A stretch of 8,375 bases of DNA from positions 1 to 8,375 of the forward strand of contig CAJWPV010000045.1 of the NCBI GenBank assembly GCA_913045395.1, in the 5' to 3' direction. A program made the translations under genes and the position numbers. The notes under the pieces are model-generated. The model was given only the letters and a program-made list of their open reading frames with translations. It was not told where the DNA came from and did not search any database. How positions within the stretch are numbered: position 1 is the stretch's first letter; each line of letters begins with the position of its first letter. This document shows positions 1 to 6,735 of the stretch, in pieces. This DNA comes from an uncultured Verrucomicrobiota bacterium. Lineage in GTDB: Bacteria; Verrucomicrobiota; Verrucomicrobiia; Limisphaerales; UBA1096.

Positions 1-1
1 C

Positions 2-802
2 TTCGTTTACGTAAACCGAAGACACCTCGAACGGCAGCTTGACGAGCTTCTTCCCCTTTACCAGTCGTGGGGCATTGCGGGAATCAAGTACGGTTTTGTC
101 CAGCACGGTTCCCAAAAGTGGACCGCGTGGATGCACGATGCCATCCGCGAGACGGCGAAGTACCGAATTCTGGTTGATGTTCACGACGAATATCGCATGA
201 CGGGTTGGCAGCGCACCTACCCGAATTTCATGACGTCAGAGGGCATCGGCGGAGACGAGACCCGTCCGTCGCACGAGCAAGTTCTCGCGAATCTTTTCAC
301 GCGTATGATTGCCGCACCGGCGGATCACACGTTCTGCTACTACAACGGCTATGTCGACCAAACCTCCTCTCACGCAAGCCAGCTTGCCAAGAGCGTCTGC
401 TTCTTCAGCCCGATCCAGTTCCTCTTTTGGTACGACCGCCCCGCCGTGGCGAAAGACGAGCCGGAGCTGGAGTTTTGGAAGCACTTGCCGACCACCTGGG
501 ACGAAACGAAGGTCCTGCATTCCAAGATTGGGTCGTACGCGGTGGTTGCAAGGAGGAAGAGCCGAGACTGGTTCGTTGGATGCCTCAATGCGGTTGAGCC
601 GCGTACGTTCGACGTCGCCCTCGATTTCCTTCCCAAAGGCCAGCGCTTTGTGGCACATATCTATCGCGATGACACGGCGGTGCCGACGAGCACGAAGGTG
701 GGCATCGAACGCAGGCACGTCAGTCCAAAGACAGTCCTCCGAGTTTCTATGGGGAAACAGGGCGGCGTAGCGATACGAATCGTTTCCCGCAAGGCGGACT
801 GA
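2..802 (+). CDS. Glycoside hydrolase family 97 (alpha-glucosidase-like), C-terminal part
   Basis: The reading frame is open from base 2, so the start lies before the window; 266 residues are visible. The ATG at 131 is internal, because the GH97 sequence is already recognisable upstream of it. The catalytic barrel end shows IKYGFVQHGSQKW (residues 28-40), VDVHDEY (58-64), the GH97 hallmark TGWQRTYPN (67-75) and an EGIGGDE segment (80-86), followed by the C-terminal beta domain beginning near LPTTWDETKVL. The family hydrolyses alpha-glucosidic or alpha-galactosidic bonds and is usually periplasmic. From family knowledge, Glu86 fits the general acid position. Gly31 sits where retaining members carry their Asp nucleophile, which would suggest an inverting enzyme; this alignment was done by eye. 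A His-Asp is seen at 61-62 where some inverting members have His-Glu. The gene is convergent with the next one, one base apart, and is not part of the minus-strand operon. Family call is strong; substrate is unknown. Confidence 0.9.
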   Translation, partial: FVYVNRRHLERQLDELLPLYQSWGIAGIKYGFVQHGSQKWTAWMHDAIRETAKYRILVDVHDEYRMTGWQRTYPNFMTSEGIGGDETRPSHEQVLANLFTRMIAAPADHTFCYYNGYVDQTSSHASQLAKSVCFFSPIQFLFWYDRPAVAKDEPELEFWKHLPTTWDETKVLHSKIGSYAVVARRKSRDWFVGCLNAVEPRTFDVALDFLPKGQRFVAHIYRDDTAVPTSTKVGIERRHVSPKTVLRVSMGKQGGVAIRIVSRKAD

Positions 803-803
803 T

Positions 804-1265
804 TCATTTCAATTGATCTCGCTTTTTGCCGCCATGTTGGCGCAGCAGATCGGCGGTTTCCTTGTGCCCAGCCTTTACCGCATAATCGAGGGCAGTTTTT
901 CCGCTCAAAGCTGTGGCATTCACATTCGCCCCGTTTACCAATAGAAGTTCAACGATTTCCTTTTGGCCTGAACCAGATGCACCATGCAGGGGTGCCCATC
1001 CACCTTCATCCTTGGTATTTGCATCGAAGCCACCAGCCAGATGCAGCTTGACCGCTTCAATGTTTCCCGTTCTGGCAGCCTCCCAAAGTGAAACCTCCGG
1101 AGTTTTTAATTTGGCTGTCGGTTTGTCTACCGGCAATTCCGGCCGTGCCTCTTTGACAGCAGGTTCAACCGGCTCCGGCGCCAGGTGCATTGGTGTCTCG
1201 GGAACGGGCTTGCCGCATCCCGCCAACAAGATGGCTGCAAGCACTGGTGTCAGCTTGGTTGTCAT
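804..1265 (-). CDS. Ankyrin-repeat lipoprotein
   Basis: This 153-residue protein starts with a lipoprotein signal: a short basic n-region, a hydrophobic stretch and the lipobox LLAGC, with the acylated Cys at residue 17. A Pro/Glu/Lys-rich linker (about 19-57) leads into three ankyrin-like repeats (about 59-148), with recognisable AARTGNIEAVKLHL, GGWAPLHGASGSGQKEIVELL and GKTALDYAVKAGHKETADLL units. It probably sits in a membrane facing the periplasm and binds a protein partner; no enzymatic motif is seen. I chose the ATG at 1263-1265 because it puts the signal peptide directly at the N-terminus. An ATG at 1284-1286 is possible, and an ATG at 1356-1358 would place 31 polar residues before the signal and precede the likely promoter. 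No convincing ribosome binding site separates these options. The function is unknown. It is separated by about 110 bases from the glycan operon upstream and may be transcribed on its own. Confidence 0.85.
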   Translation of the reverse strand: MTTKLTPVLAAILLAGCGKPVPETPMHLAPEPVEPAVKEARPELPVDKPTAKLKTPEVSLWEAARTGNIEAVKLHLAGGFDANTKDEGGWAPLHGASGSGQKEIVELLLVNGANVNATALSGKTALDYAVKAGHKETADLLRQHGGKKRDQLK

Positions 1266-1307
1266 CTCTGGATGATTGATGTTCATCGCTGCCAACTGTT
1301 TTAGCCA

Positions 1308-1313
1308 ATTATA
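1308..1313 (-). promoter_or_regulatory. Possible -10 box for the ankyrin lipoprotein gene
   Basis: Read on the minus strand, the gap between the methyltransferase and the lipoprotein gene contains a perfect TATAAT. It lies about 40 bases before the chosen ATG, so transcription would begin near 1300. No good TTGACA-like -35 is found at 16-18 bases spacing (GGAATG at 17), and there is no extended -10 TG. The AT-rich hexamer stands out in GC-rich surroundings, but it could be chance. If real, it excludes the start at 1358. Confidence 0.3.
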
Positions 1314-1376
1314 ATCGCGGACCCATTGCTCATTCCCGTTAAGAGGCTTCGCGTGCATTGGTGTGTATTTGTTGTT

Positions 1377-2141
1377 TTAAGATTTTCGGCGGGCGACGAC
1401 GAAGGCGTTGAACATGAGGTAGCGCCACGGGCCGAGGTTGAGTGCAACGTCGATCGGTTTGGCGACATGGCGGTCAGTGCACTCGACGCGCAGCACGTCG
1501 CAGTCGTTTTGCTCCAGGAAGAATTTTATTTCGAAGCTGTTGGTGGCGACGATCGCGTCATCGTCCGGCTGGAATGGCTTGCGGCGGATCGGCTCCATGC
1601 GGTCGAAGTGTACCGAGCCGGGATCGGCCATCATTTGCCGGCGCTTGGCCCGGAGCCGTTGCCAGTTGCGCCATTTATTCCCGATGCCGCGCATCTTCGG
1701 GTGGTAGTCGCGCAGGCCAAGCGCACGGAAAAAATTCGGACTCGAGATGACGACCTTGCCGCCCGGTTTTGTGACGCGCACCAACTCGGCGATGAACGCC
1801 TCCGGCTCCTCAACGTGCTCGAGCACGTTCAGCGCGCCGACGCTGTCGAAGGTGGCATCGCCGAACGGCAGATTGCGACCGTCGTAAAGCTGGCATCGAT
1901 CGCTGATTTGCTCGGCCTTTTCGATGCTCGGCCCAGACACCTCGACACCGTGAGCCTCGTACCCTACCTCCATTAGTCGCTTCACCACCTGGCCCACGCC
2001 GCAGCCGACATCGAGCGCCTTGCCGCCCGGTTCGTCCGGGCAGAGCGTGTCGGCGTACTTGGCATAAAAACTGGCATCCCAGCCCTCGAGAAAGTCGGCA
2101 TACTCCTCATTCTCGTGGTAGTAGTTTTGCTGCTCACCCAT
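1377..2141 (-). CDS. Class I SAM-dependent methyltransferase (Methyltransf_11/UbiG-like)
   Basis: This 254-residue protein has the Rossmann methyltransferase core. Motif I is LDVGCGVG (43-50), the ribose-binding acid is Glu67 in GVEVS, motif II is FDSVGALNVLEHV (98-110), and PGG (126-128) comes before VVISSPNFF. The C-terminal half is rich in Arg and Lys and ends in a hydrophobic stretch, LGPWRYLMFNAFVVARR, which could contact the membrane or the acceptor. The ATG overlaps the stop of the YfhO-like gene by one base (TAATG), and no Shine-Dalgarno is seen, so translation likely depends on coupling. As the last gene of a glycan operon it may O-methylate or cap the sugar chain. The acceptor cannot be read from sequence, and a lipid or small-molecule acceptor is also possible. 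An A8 run just upstream offers a possible frameshift fusion with the preceding protein. Confidence 0.88.
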   Translation of the reverse strand: MGEQQNYYHENEEYADFLEGWDASFYAKYADTLCPDEPGGKALDVGCGVGQVVKRLMEVGYEAHGVEVSGPSIEKAEQISDRCQLYDGRNLPFGDATFDSVGALNVLEHVEEPEAFIAELVRVTKPGGKVVISSPNFFRALGLRDYHPKMRGIGNKWRNWQRLRAKRRQMMADPGSVHFDRMEPIRRKPFQPDDDAIVATNSFEIKFFLEQNDCDVLRVECTDRHVAKPIDVALNLGPWRYLMFNAFVVARRKS

Positions 2142-4906
2142 TATGCCAGAGTTTTTTTTCGCTCGTTCACAATGATAAAACCAAGCAGTCCGAAGCCGCC
2201 GAGTAGTGAGGCCAGGCTAACGTACAGCCAGGTCATCGGCGGCTGGAAACGAAAGACAATCTTATGCTCACCGGGTGACAGGCGCACCCCGCGCATCACG
2301 TAGTTGCAGCGGAGCAGCTCCGCCGCCTTGCCGTTGACCGTGACGCGCCAATGCGGCGACCAATGGTCGTTGAGGAGCAACACCGACTCGGCTGCGGGCT
2401 GGGCGGTGAGCCGTATTTCCTTCGGCCGATACGATTGGATGCTGACTTCGCCGGCCGTTTGGCCAAGCGCGGCAGTTGTCGGGGCGATCGGCGAATTAAC
2501 AAGCACCGTGGCGTGCGGATCGAACTCCCGCTTGGCCAAGGTCTCGAGTGTCGCGGTGTCATTCGTCTGCACCTGCCACTCGCTGTACAGCTTGGCCCGG
2601 GGCATCGCACCGTCGAACCGGATCAGGCTGTACGGGCCGGCCGGGTTGAATTGCGTCGTAAAATCCTCCGTGCCGGGCGCGTTCGGGTTTTTCGTGTCGG
2701 GCCGGAGTCCGACGGCAAAGTTCGTGGCCACCGTGAAGCGACCTTTGCCGGGATCGAATTGGCGGTTGAAAAAAGCGACGTCGTTGGTGCCGCCGAGCAG
2801 CCAGCGCGTGTTGGTGAGTTCCCAATGCCGTCCGGCGAGGTAATGCGTGTTCGTGTCGCCGGTAATGGTGAAGCGCCGTTCAAACGCCTCGTGGTCGGCG
2901 GCCATGCGCGGCATTTGCACAAGGTCGAGCGACTGGATGTTGTTGTACAGGAACTGATGTTGCAGCCACTCGATGCGGTACAGTTGGCCAAGCGTGCCGG
3001 ACGGCAGCGGTGAGAGGGTGACACGCCCTTCGTGCGGCGATTTGGCCAAGGCGCTGATGAGCGGATTGCCGCCCTCGTACTTATGCTTGTAATTGTCGTA
3101 CTGCACCCACGGCGAGTTGGCGCGCGTGAGGTCGATCACGATCAACAGGCCAAGCGCCACCGCCCACTTCGCCAGGCCGCCACCGCGCATCAGTTTTGCT
3201 ATGAGGAAAACACCCGCACCGAGCAGCAGCGCCGACAGGATGATTTCCATCGCGCTGAAGCCAGCCATCACTTGCGCGGCGTTAGGGTCGAAACCACGCG
3301 AGGCGATGTGCTGCCCGAGCGATTTTTTTGACGCCCCTAAAATCAGCGAGCCGAGCAGCATCACACCGGCGACGATGCCCGTGCCGCGGACCCAAAGCCG
3401 CGCCGCACGGCTTGGCTCCGCCGTCTCACGTTTGGCCAATCGTAGCAGGCCCTCGATGCCGTAGCCGTAAAGGATGATCAGGGAGAAGTGCAACGGATGC
3501 AGGAACTTAATCGGGTTTCGCATCGTGTTGAAAAACGGCAATTGATAAATGAGTTGGTAGAACAGCGCATGCCGACCGAATGCCAGCAACAGCGACACCA
3601 GCGCGAGCCCTGCCCAAAACAAAATCATTCGTTGTTCGATTGGAGAATAAATGTTCATCCGTTTTTGCAGTGCGAAAAACAGCGCCCAAATCCCGAGCAG
3701 CACGACGATAATTCCGGCGTATTCGCCCGAGCCTGAGTGGCGCTGCAGGAACTGGTCTTTGTTTTGAACCAGGCTCATCAGTTGTGCCGCCTCCTGGACG
3801 GAAACGTTCAACGCCCTGGCCAACTCACCGGGGACGACGTTTCGCTGGCCGAACGCGGCGATGACTTCCTCCACCTCGGCGACGCGGTCGAGCACCGGAT
3901 CCTGCCCCATCGAGCCCCAGTAATTGCCGCCGTCGAGCGAGCGAAGTTTGTTGCTATCGTACGGGCGAGGCGTGTCGAGGCGGTAACCGTAAAGGCCGGG
4001 GATCACGATGCGCAGCGTCTCTATTTTCGGCAAGCTCCACTGTGTGAGAAATGTCCACTGCCGCTCCCTTGCCGCGGCGCGTTGCGCGGGCGTTTGTGGA
4101 TCGCCGGACTGGCTGCTGTTTGCACCTTGGAGTTGTGTGCCGATGAGTGTGGACAGCGTCTGAGAAGCGCCCAAGGCTGCGACCAGCGCCACCACCGCGA
4201 TACCAGCCAACCCACGTCCTGCCGCCTGGGCAAGCGCAGCCGGCTTGTCCGACTCGGGCCGCCCTATGACGGACCCGAAGAGCACAAATGCTGCGATGTA
4301 TAGGCTGAACAGTGCGCCAACATCGTAGCCCTCCATTAAACCCAGCCCGACGCAGATGCCTGCTAGGGCGAGGTTTGCCCACGGACGCGACTTGAGCGCG
4401 CGCACGATGAACGCGGCGGCGAGAAACGTGGTGGCAAACGTGAGCGAGCGCGACGGCAATCCCCAGCAGGCGTACGAGACGACCTCCATGTTGAAGGCAG
4501 CAGCAACGGCGCCGAGCGTGCAGGCGAGATTGCGGAAGCCAAGCGTGCGGAAGAAAAACCAGGCGGACAGCCCGAGGATGACCAGGCAAATCGGTGTGCA
4601 CCATTTGAGGTAGAGGACGGACTTTTGAAGCAGCAGACCAAGAGCCATGTAGATGCCAGGCGACGCGCTGGGCTGCTCGTAGCCCAGCCAGTTCAGATCG
4701 TGCCAATAGCCGGAAAATGTGCCGGGCATCTTGATGGCGTCGGTGCTGATCGAGCCGAGCGGGCCGTCGTTGGAGAACAGAATCAGCGCCGGATCCAGAC
4801 TGTTCCAAAACAGGAACAGCGTGACGACGACCAGCACCACGGCTGCGCCCGCGAACGGCTTGAGCCAACCGGGCGAGCGTTCAATTGAGAGAAACGGTAA
4901 ATTCAC
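2141..4906 (-). CDS. YfhO-like polytopic membrane protein, probable GT-C-fold glycan transferase
   Basis: A 921-residue integral membrane protein. The first membrane segment (about 17-37) is followed by an outside loop with Asp38 and a SNDGPLG motif (45-51); GT-C enzymes typically carry acidic residues here. Further hydrophobic segments lie near 85-120, 125-170, 178-212, 232-255, 397-413, 427-445, 471-490, 508-525, 550-572 and 579-592. The segment PFFNTMRNPIKFLHP (457-471) resembles the YfhO signature. A large soluble region (about 600-890) ends in a beta domain, DHWSPHWRVTVNGK, with MRGVRLSPGEHKIVFRFQPP typical of the YfhO C-terminus, and a last membrane helix (about 895-913). YfhO of Bacillus subtilis is linked to lipoteichoic acid glycosylation; here the substrate is unknown. 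The start is GTG at 4904-4906, nine bases after the GT2 stop, with no clear Shine-Dalgarno. It carries five of the ten TTGGCCAA copies. An extra helical, helix-turn-helix-like segment (about 338-385) is unusual. Confidence 0.85.
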   Translation of the reverse strand: MNLPFLSIERSPGWLKPFAGAAVVLVVVTLFLFWNSLDPALILFSNDGPLGSISTDAIKMPGTFSGYWHDLNWLGYEQPSASPGIYMALGLLLQKSVLYLKWCTPICLVILGLSAWFFFRTLGFRNLACTLGAVAAAFNMEVVSYACWGLPSRSLTFATTFLAAAFIVRALKSRPWANLALAGICVGLGLMEGYDVGALFSLYIAAFVLFGSVIGRPESDKPAALAQAAGRGLAGIAVVALVAALGASQTLSTLIGTQLQGANSSQSGDPQTPAQRAAARERQWTFLTQWSLPKIETLRIVIPGLYGYRLDTPRPYDSNKLRSLDGGNYWGSMGQDPVLDRVAEVEEVIAAFGQRNVVPGELARALNVSVQEAAQLMSLVQNKDQFLQRHSGSGEYAGIIVVLLGIWALFFALQKRMNIYSPIEQRMILFWAGLALVSLLLAFGRHALFYQLIYQLPFFNTMRNPIKFLHPLHFSLIILYGYGIEGLLRLAKRETAEPSRAARLWVRGTGIVAGVMLLGSLILGASKKSLGQHIASRGFDPNAAQVMAGFSAMEIILSALLLGAGVFLIAKLMRGGGLAKWAVALGLLIVIDLTRANSPWVQYDNYKHKYEGGNPLISALAKSPHEGRVTLSPLPSGTLGQLYRIEWLQHQFLYNNIQSLDLVQMPRMAADHEAFERRFTITGDTNTHYLAGRHWELTNTRWLLGGTNDVAFFNRQFDPGKGRFTVATNFAVGLRPDTKNPNAPGTEDFTTQFNPAGPYSLIRFDGAMPRAKLYSEWQVQTNDTATLETLAKREFDPHATVLVNSPIAPTTAALGQTAGEVSIQSYRPKEIRLTAQPAAESVLLLNDHWSPHWRVTVNGKAAELLRCNYVMRGVRLSPGEHKIVFRFQPPMTWLYVSLASLLGGFGLLGFIIVNERKKTLA
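2152..2159 (-). other. A8 run (coding strand), in-phase slippery heptamer at a gene junction
   Basis: On the coding strand the codons are CGA-AAA-AAA-ACT, which contain an A-AAA-AAA heptamer in the phase needed for -1 slippage, five codons before the TAA stop of the YfhO-like gene. After a -1 slip the frame reads Asn-Ser-Gly-Ile and then enters the downstream methyltransferase exactly at its ATG. No stimulatory hairpin or upstream Shine-Dalgarno is obvious. Similar runs occur inside two genes at 3323-3329 and 5468-5476, so the run may simply encode Lys-Lys. Confidence 0.35.
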
Positions 4907-4915
4907 AGTGTTGGT

Positions 4916-5884
4916 TTACTGCCACTGCTCTTTGTTGAGCGATGAGCCGAAAATGAGGTCGCGTAAAAACACGGTGACGACCCCGAGTTGCCAATGAAGC
5001 CACGGCACCCTGGGCCGGGCGGATTCGAAAATGCGCCGGGCGTGTTCTGTTTTTTCACCGGCCATCTGCTGCATCTTGACGTGGGAGCGCGCGGCGAACA
5101 TGCAGCGCAGTTTTTGCCGGCGCAGCCATCGTGCCAAACCAGCCTGATCCATCAAGCCAAACGCGTGCTGAATGGCCTCCCATTCGTCGAGTACCCAGCT
5201 TTGGATGTTTTCCTCGTTGCGCTTGGTCATGCTGAACGGATGGCGGCGGATCTGCAGCAGCACCTCCGGCACGGCAACGCGCTGTTCGCAGGTCTTGGCC
5301 AAGTCGGAATAAAAAACGCAGTCGGCCGCGTGCGGCATGTCGGTGCGGAATGCAACGGGACACGCTTGGCCAAGCGACTTGATTAGTACACCACCGAGCA
5401 TGAGAGAGTCGCATTCGCTGTGCTGCGCGAGCAGGGTGTTGGCGGAAACTTCACGCGCGGCAGCTGATTTTTTTTTCGACTTGGTGTCGAGCCGGTTGCC
5501 GTCCTTGTCTATGAACTCCGGCAGGCAATAGCTGAACGACGGCGTGGGCGCGTCCACGAGTGCGGCGGTCATTCGCTCCATGAAATTTGGCAGTAGTACG
5601 TCGTCAGCGCAGATGTAATGCAGGTAGTCGCATCCGGTGGCGTAGCTGAGCGCCTTGTTGAAATTTCGAAACAACCCCTCGTTTTGCCCACTTCGGATCA
5701 GTTCACAATTGAGCGGCTCGTATGTCTCGACGAGTTGCGCGGTGCCGTCGGTCGAGGCGTCGTCGAGGACGATCACGCGATCGGGGCGAGGCGTCTGCGC
5801 GGCGAGCGAGTCGAGCGTGGCGAGGATGAAGCGTTCCCCGTTGTACACCGGGATGACCGAGATGATGCGCGACCGATCGCTCAT
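4916..5884 (-). CDS. Family 2 glycosyltransferase (GT-A fold)
   Basis: This 322-residue enzyme begins with the standard GT2 core: IISVIPVYNGERF (7-19), the nucleotide-binding Asp pair in VLDDASTDGT (39-48), and the metal-binding DXD equivalent ADD (93-95) in YICADDVLLPNF. It would transfer a sugar from a nucleotide donor at the cytoplasmic face. The C-terminus has an Arg-rich helix and a hydrophobic stretch (WQLGVVTVFLRDLIFG) that may sit on the membrane. The ATG at 5882-5884 overlaps the stop of the reductase gene as ATGA. The frame remains open for 50 codons upstream, but that part lies inside the reductase and has no GT2 character, so I rejected the longer start. A Lys137-Lys139 stretch is encoded by nine consecutive A. 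Donor and acceptor are not predictable; the neighbouring dehydratase and reductase suggest a deoxy-aminosugar or the sugar next to it. Confidence 0.9.
   Translation of the reverse strand: MSDRSRIISVIPVYNGERFILATLDSLAAQTPRPDRVIVLDDASTDGTAQLVETYEPLNCELIRSGQNEGLFRNFNKALSYATGCDYLHYICADDVLLPNFMERMTAALVDAPTPSFSYCLPEFIDKDGNRLDTKSKKKSAAAREVSANTLLAQHSECDSLMLGGVLIKSLGQACPVAFRTDMPHAADCVFYSDLAKTCEQRVAVPEVLLQIRRHPFSMTKRNEENIQSWVLDEWEAIQHAFGLMDQAGLARWLRRQKLRCMFAARSHVKMQQMAGEKTEHARRIFESARPRVPWLHWQLGVVTVFLRDLIFGSSLNKEQWQ
5363..5376. repeat. Perfect 14-base palindrome CGCTTGGCCAAGCG, in the GT2 gene
   Basis: Full-length copy of the iterated palindrome. On the coding strand it is read as Leu-Gly-Gln-Ala. A shorter copy (5295-5302), read as Leu-Ala-Lys, lies 71 bases away in the same gene. 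Confidence 0.85.
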
Positions 5885-6735
5885 GACTGCTGCGCCAGTT
5901 CGCTGATCATCGCCTTCCAGCCTGGCGGATCGTAGCCGGTAGCTTCGTTGAAGCGGTCTCCGTTGAGGCTGCGGTCGCAGACGAACTCGTCGTTCGGCTC
6001 GATGACACCCTCCCAGCCAAGTTTTTCCCGGCACAATTGCAGTAGATCGAACTTGGAAATAGGTTCACTGGCAACGTGCCACAGGCCAGAAAGTCTGGGG
6101 TGCCGGGTGAGAATTCGCTCAACGATCCGCGCCATTTCGAGCGTGGTAAAACCACTGTAAATGGCTTTTGTAAAGCCGTTTACGGTTTGGCTTCGCTGGC
6201 TCATAAACCAATCCAGCAGTGCCAAGTTGGTGCCGAGTTCGTGGCCAATCACCGATGTGCGGAGGGTCACGCATTGGGGGCCGGTGACTTCGCCTCGGTG
6301 CTTGGATTGGCCGTAAAGATCGGTGGCGTCGGCGGGGTCGTCTTCCGTGTAGTTGCCCCTGGTTCCGGCGAAGACGCAGTCGGTGCTGAACTGAATCAAC
6401 CGCGCACCGGTCTCGCCGCAGCGCTTGGCCAAGCGGTGGGGAAACTCAGCGTTAACGCGCGCGGCGAGTGCCTCATCGCTGGCTTCGTCGCGCTGCTTGA
6501 TCAGGCCGACGCAGTTGATCACGGCATCGGGCTTCGCTTGGCCAAGCGCCTGGCCAAGCGCCGTGTCGTCGGTGATGTCATCGACCTGGATCGACTTGGC
6601 CTTGTCAAATAAATGATGCGGGGCGAAGTCGGCGGCCGGTCGGCGCAGCGTCACCCAAATGTCGTGTCGTGTGTGGAGGCTGCGCCAAAGTTGGTGGCCC
6701 AACATGCCGCTACCACCGAGGATTAGCAGCCTCAA
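5881..6735 (-). CDS. RmlD/RfbD-superfamily sugar-nucleotide 4-reductase (extended SDR)
   Basis: A 284-residue extended short-chain dehydrogenase. It has the NAD(P)-binding GGSGMLG (7-13), a STDCVFAG motif with catalytic Thr118 (117-124), and the Tyr141-xxx-Lys145 pair in YGQSKHRGE. Length and motifs match the RmlD family, which reduces the 4-keto group of an activated 6-deoxy-hexulose. The neighbouring CapE-type dehydratase suggests that the substrate is a UDP-2-acetamido-2,6-dideoxy-4-hexulose, as for WbvR/WbjC-type reductases, rather than dTDP-4-keto-rhamnose; this is inference. The start is TTG at 6733-6735, overlapping the TGA of the upstream methyltransferase (TTGA) and preceded by a strong Shine-Dalgarno. 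Upstream in the same frame the sequence is Arg/Pro-rich and lies within the methyltransferase gene, so a longer start is unlikely. It holds two perfect CGCTTGGCCAAGCG palindromes, read in two different frames. Confidence 0.87.
   Translation of the reverse strand: MRLLILGGSGMLGHQLWRSLHTRHDIWVTLRRPAADFAPHHLFDKAKSIQVDDITDDTALGQALGQAKPDAVINCVGLIKQRDEASDEALAARVNAEFPHRLAKRCGETGARLIQFSTDCVFAGTRGNYTEDDPADATDLYGQSKHRGEVTGPQCVTLRTSVIGHELGTNLALLDWFMSQRSQTVNGFTKAIYSGFTTLEMARIVERILTRHPRLSGLWHVASEPISKFDLLQLCREKLGWEGVIEPNDEFVCDRSLNGDRFNEATGYDPPGWKAMISELAQQS
6422..6435. repeat. Perfect 14-base palindrome CGCTTGGCCAAGCG, in the reductase gene
   Basis: Full-length copy, read as Arg-Leu-Ala-Lys-Arg at residues 101-105 of the reductase. 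It pairs with the copy at 6535, 113 bases away. Confidence 0.85.
6535..6560. repeat. Perfect 14-base palindrome plus adjacent degenerate copy
   Basis: CGCTTGGCCAAGCG at 6535-6548 is followed two bases later by TGGCCAAGCG at 6551-6560. Together they encode the duplicated tetrapeptide LGQALGQA at residues 60-67 of the reductase. This looks like a local tandem duplication or a double insertion of the element in a surface helix between strands of the Rossmann fold. Confidence 0.75.

Noticed and set aside
795..830. Bidirectional terminator between the convergent genes
   Set aside because: Only one base separates the two stops, and I find no GC-rich stem with a T-run on either side.
1266..1376. 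Terminator or small RNA in the gap after the operon
   Set aside because: Apart from the TATAAT, no stem-loop with a T-tract or other structure stands out in this 110-base gap.
1326..1976. 216-codon + strand frame opposite the last methyltransferase
   Set aside because: It is antisense to a gene with clear SAM-binding motifs and has no motif or ribosome binding site of its own.
3954..4868. 304-codon open frame on the minus strand inside the YfhO-like gene, in another frame
   Set aside because: Its translation is Arg/His/Ala-rich with no recognisable domain, while the overlapping frame has membrane helices and YfhO motifs.
5468..5476. A9 run (coding strand) in the GT2 gene as a frameshift site
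   Set aside because: A -1 slip gives only five codons before a stop (Ile-Ser-Cys-Arg-Ala), and the in-frame protein continues with good GT2 sequence. The run encodes Lys-Lys-Lys.
5885..6034. N-terminal extension of the GT2 gene
   Set aside because: The 50 extra codons encode an Arg-rich sequence overlapping the reductase. The ATGA overlap start gives a standard GT2 N-terminus.
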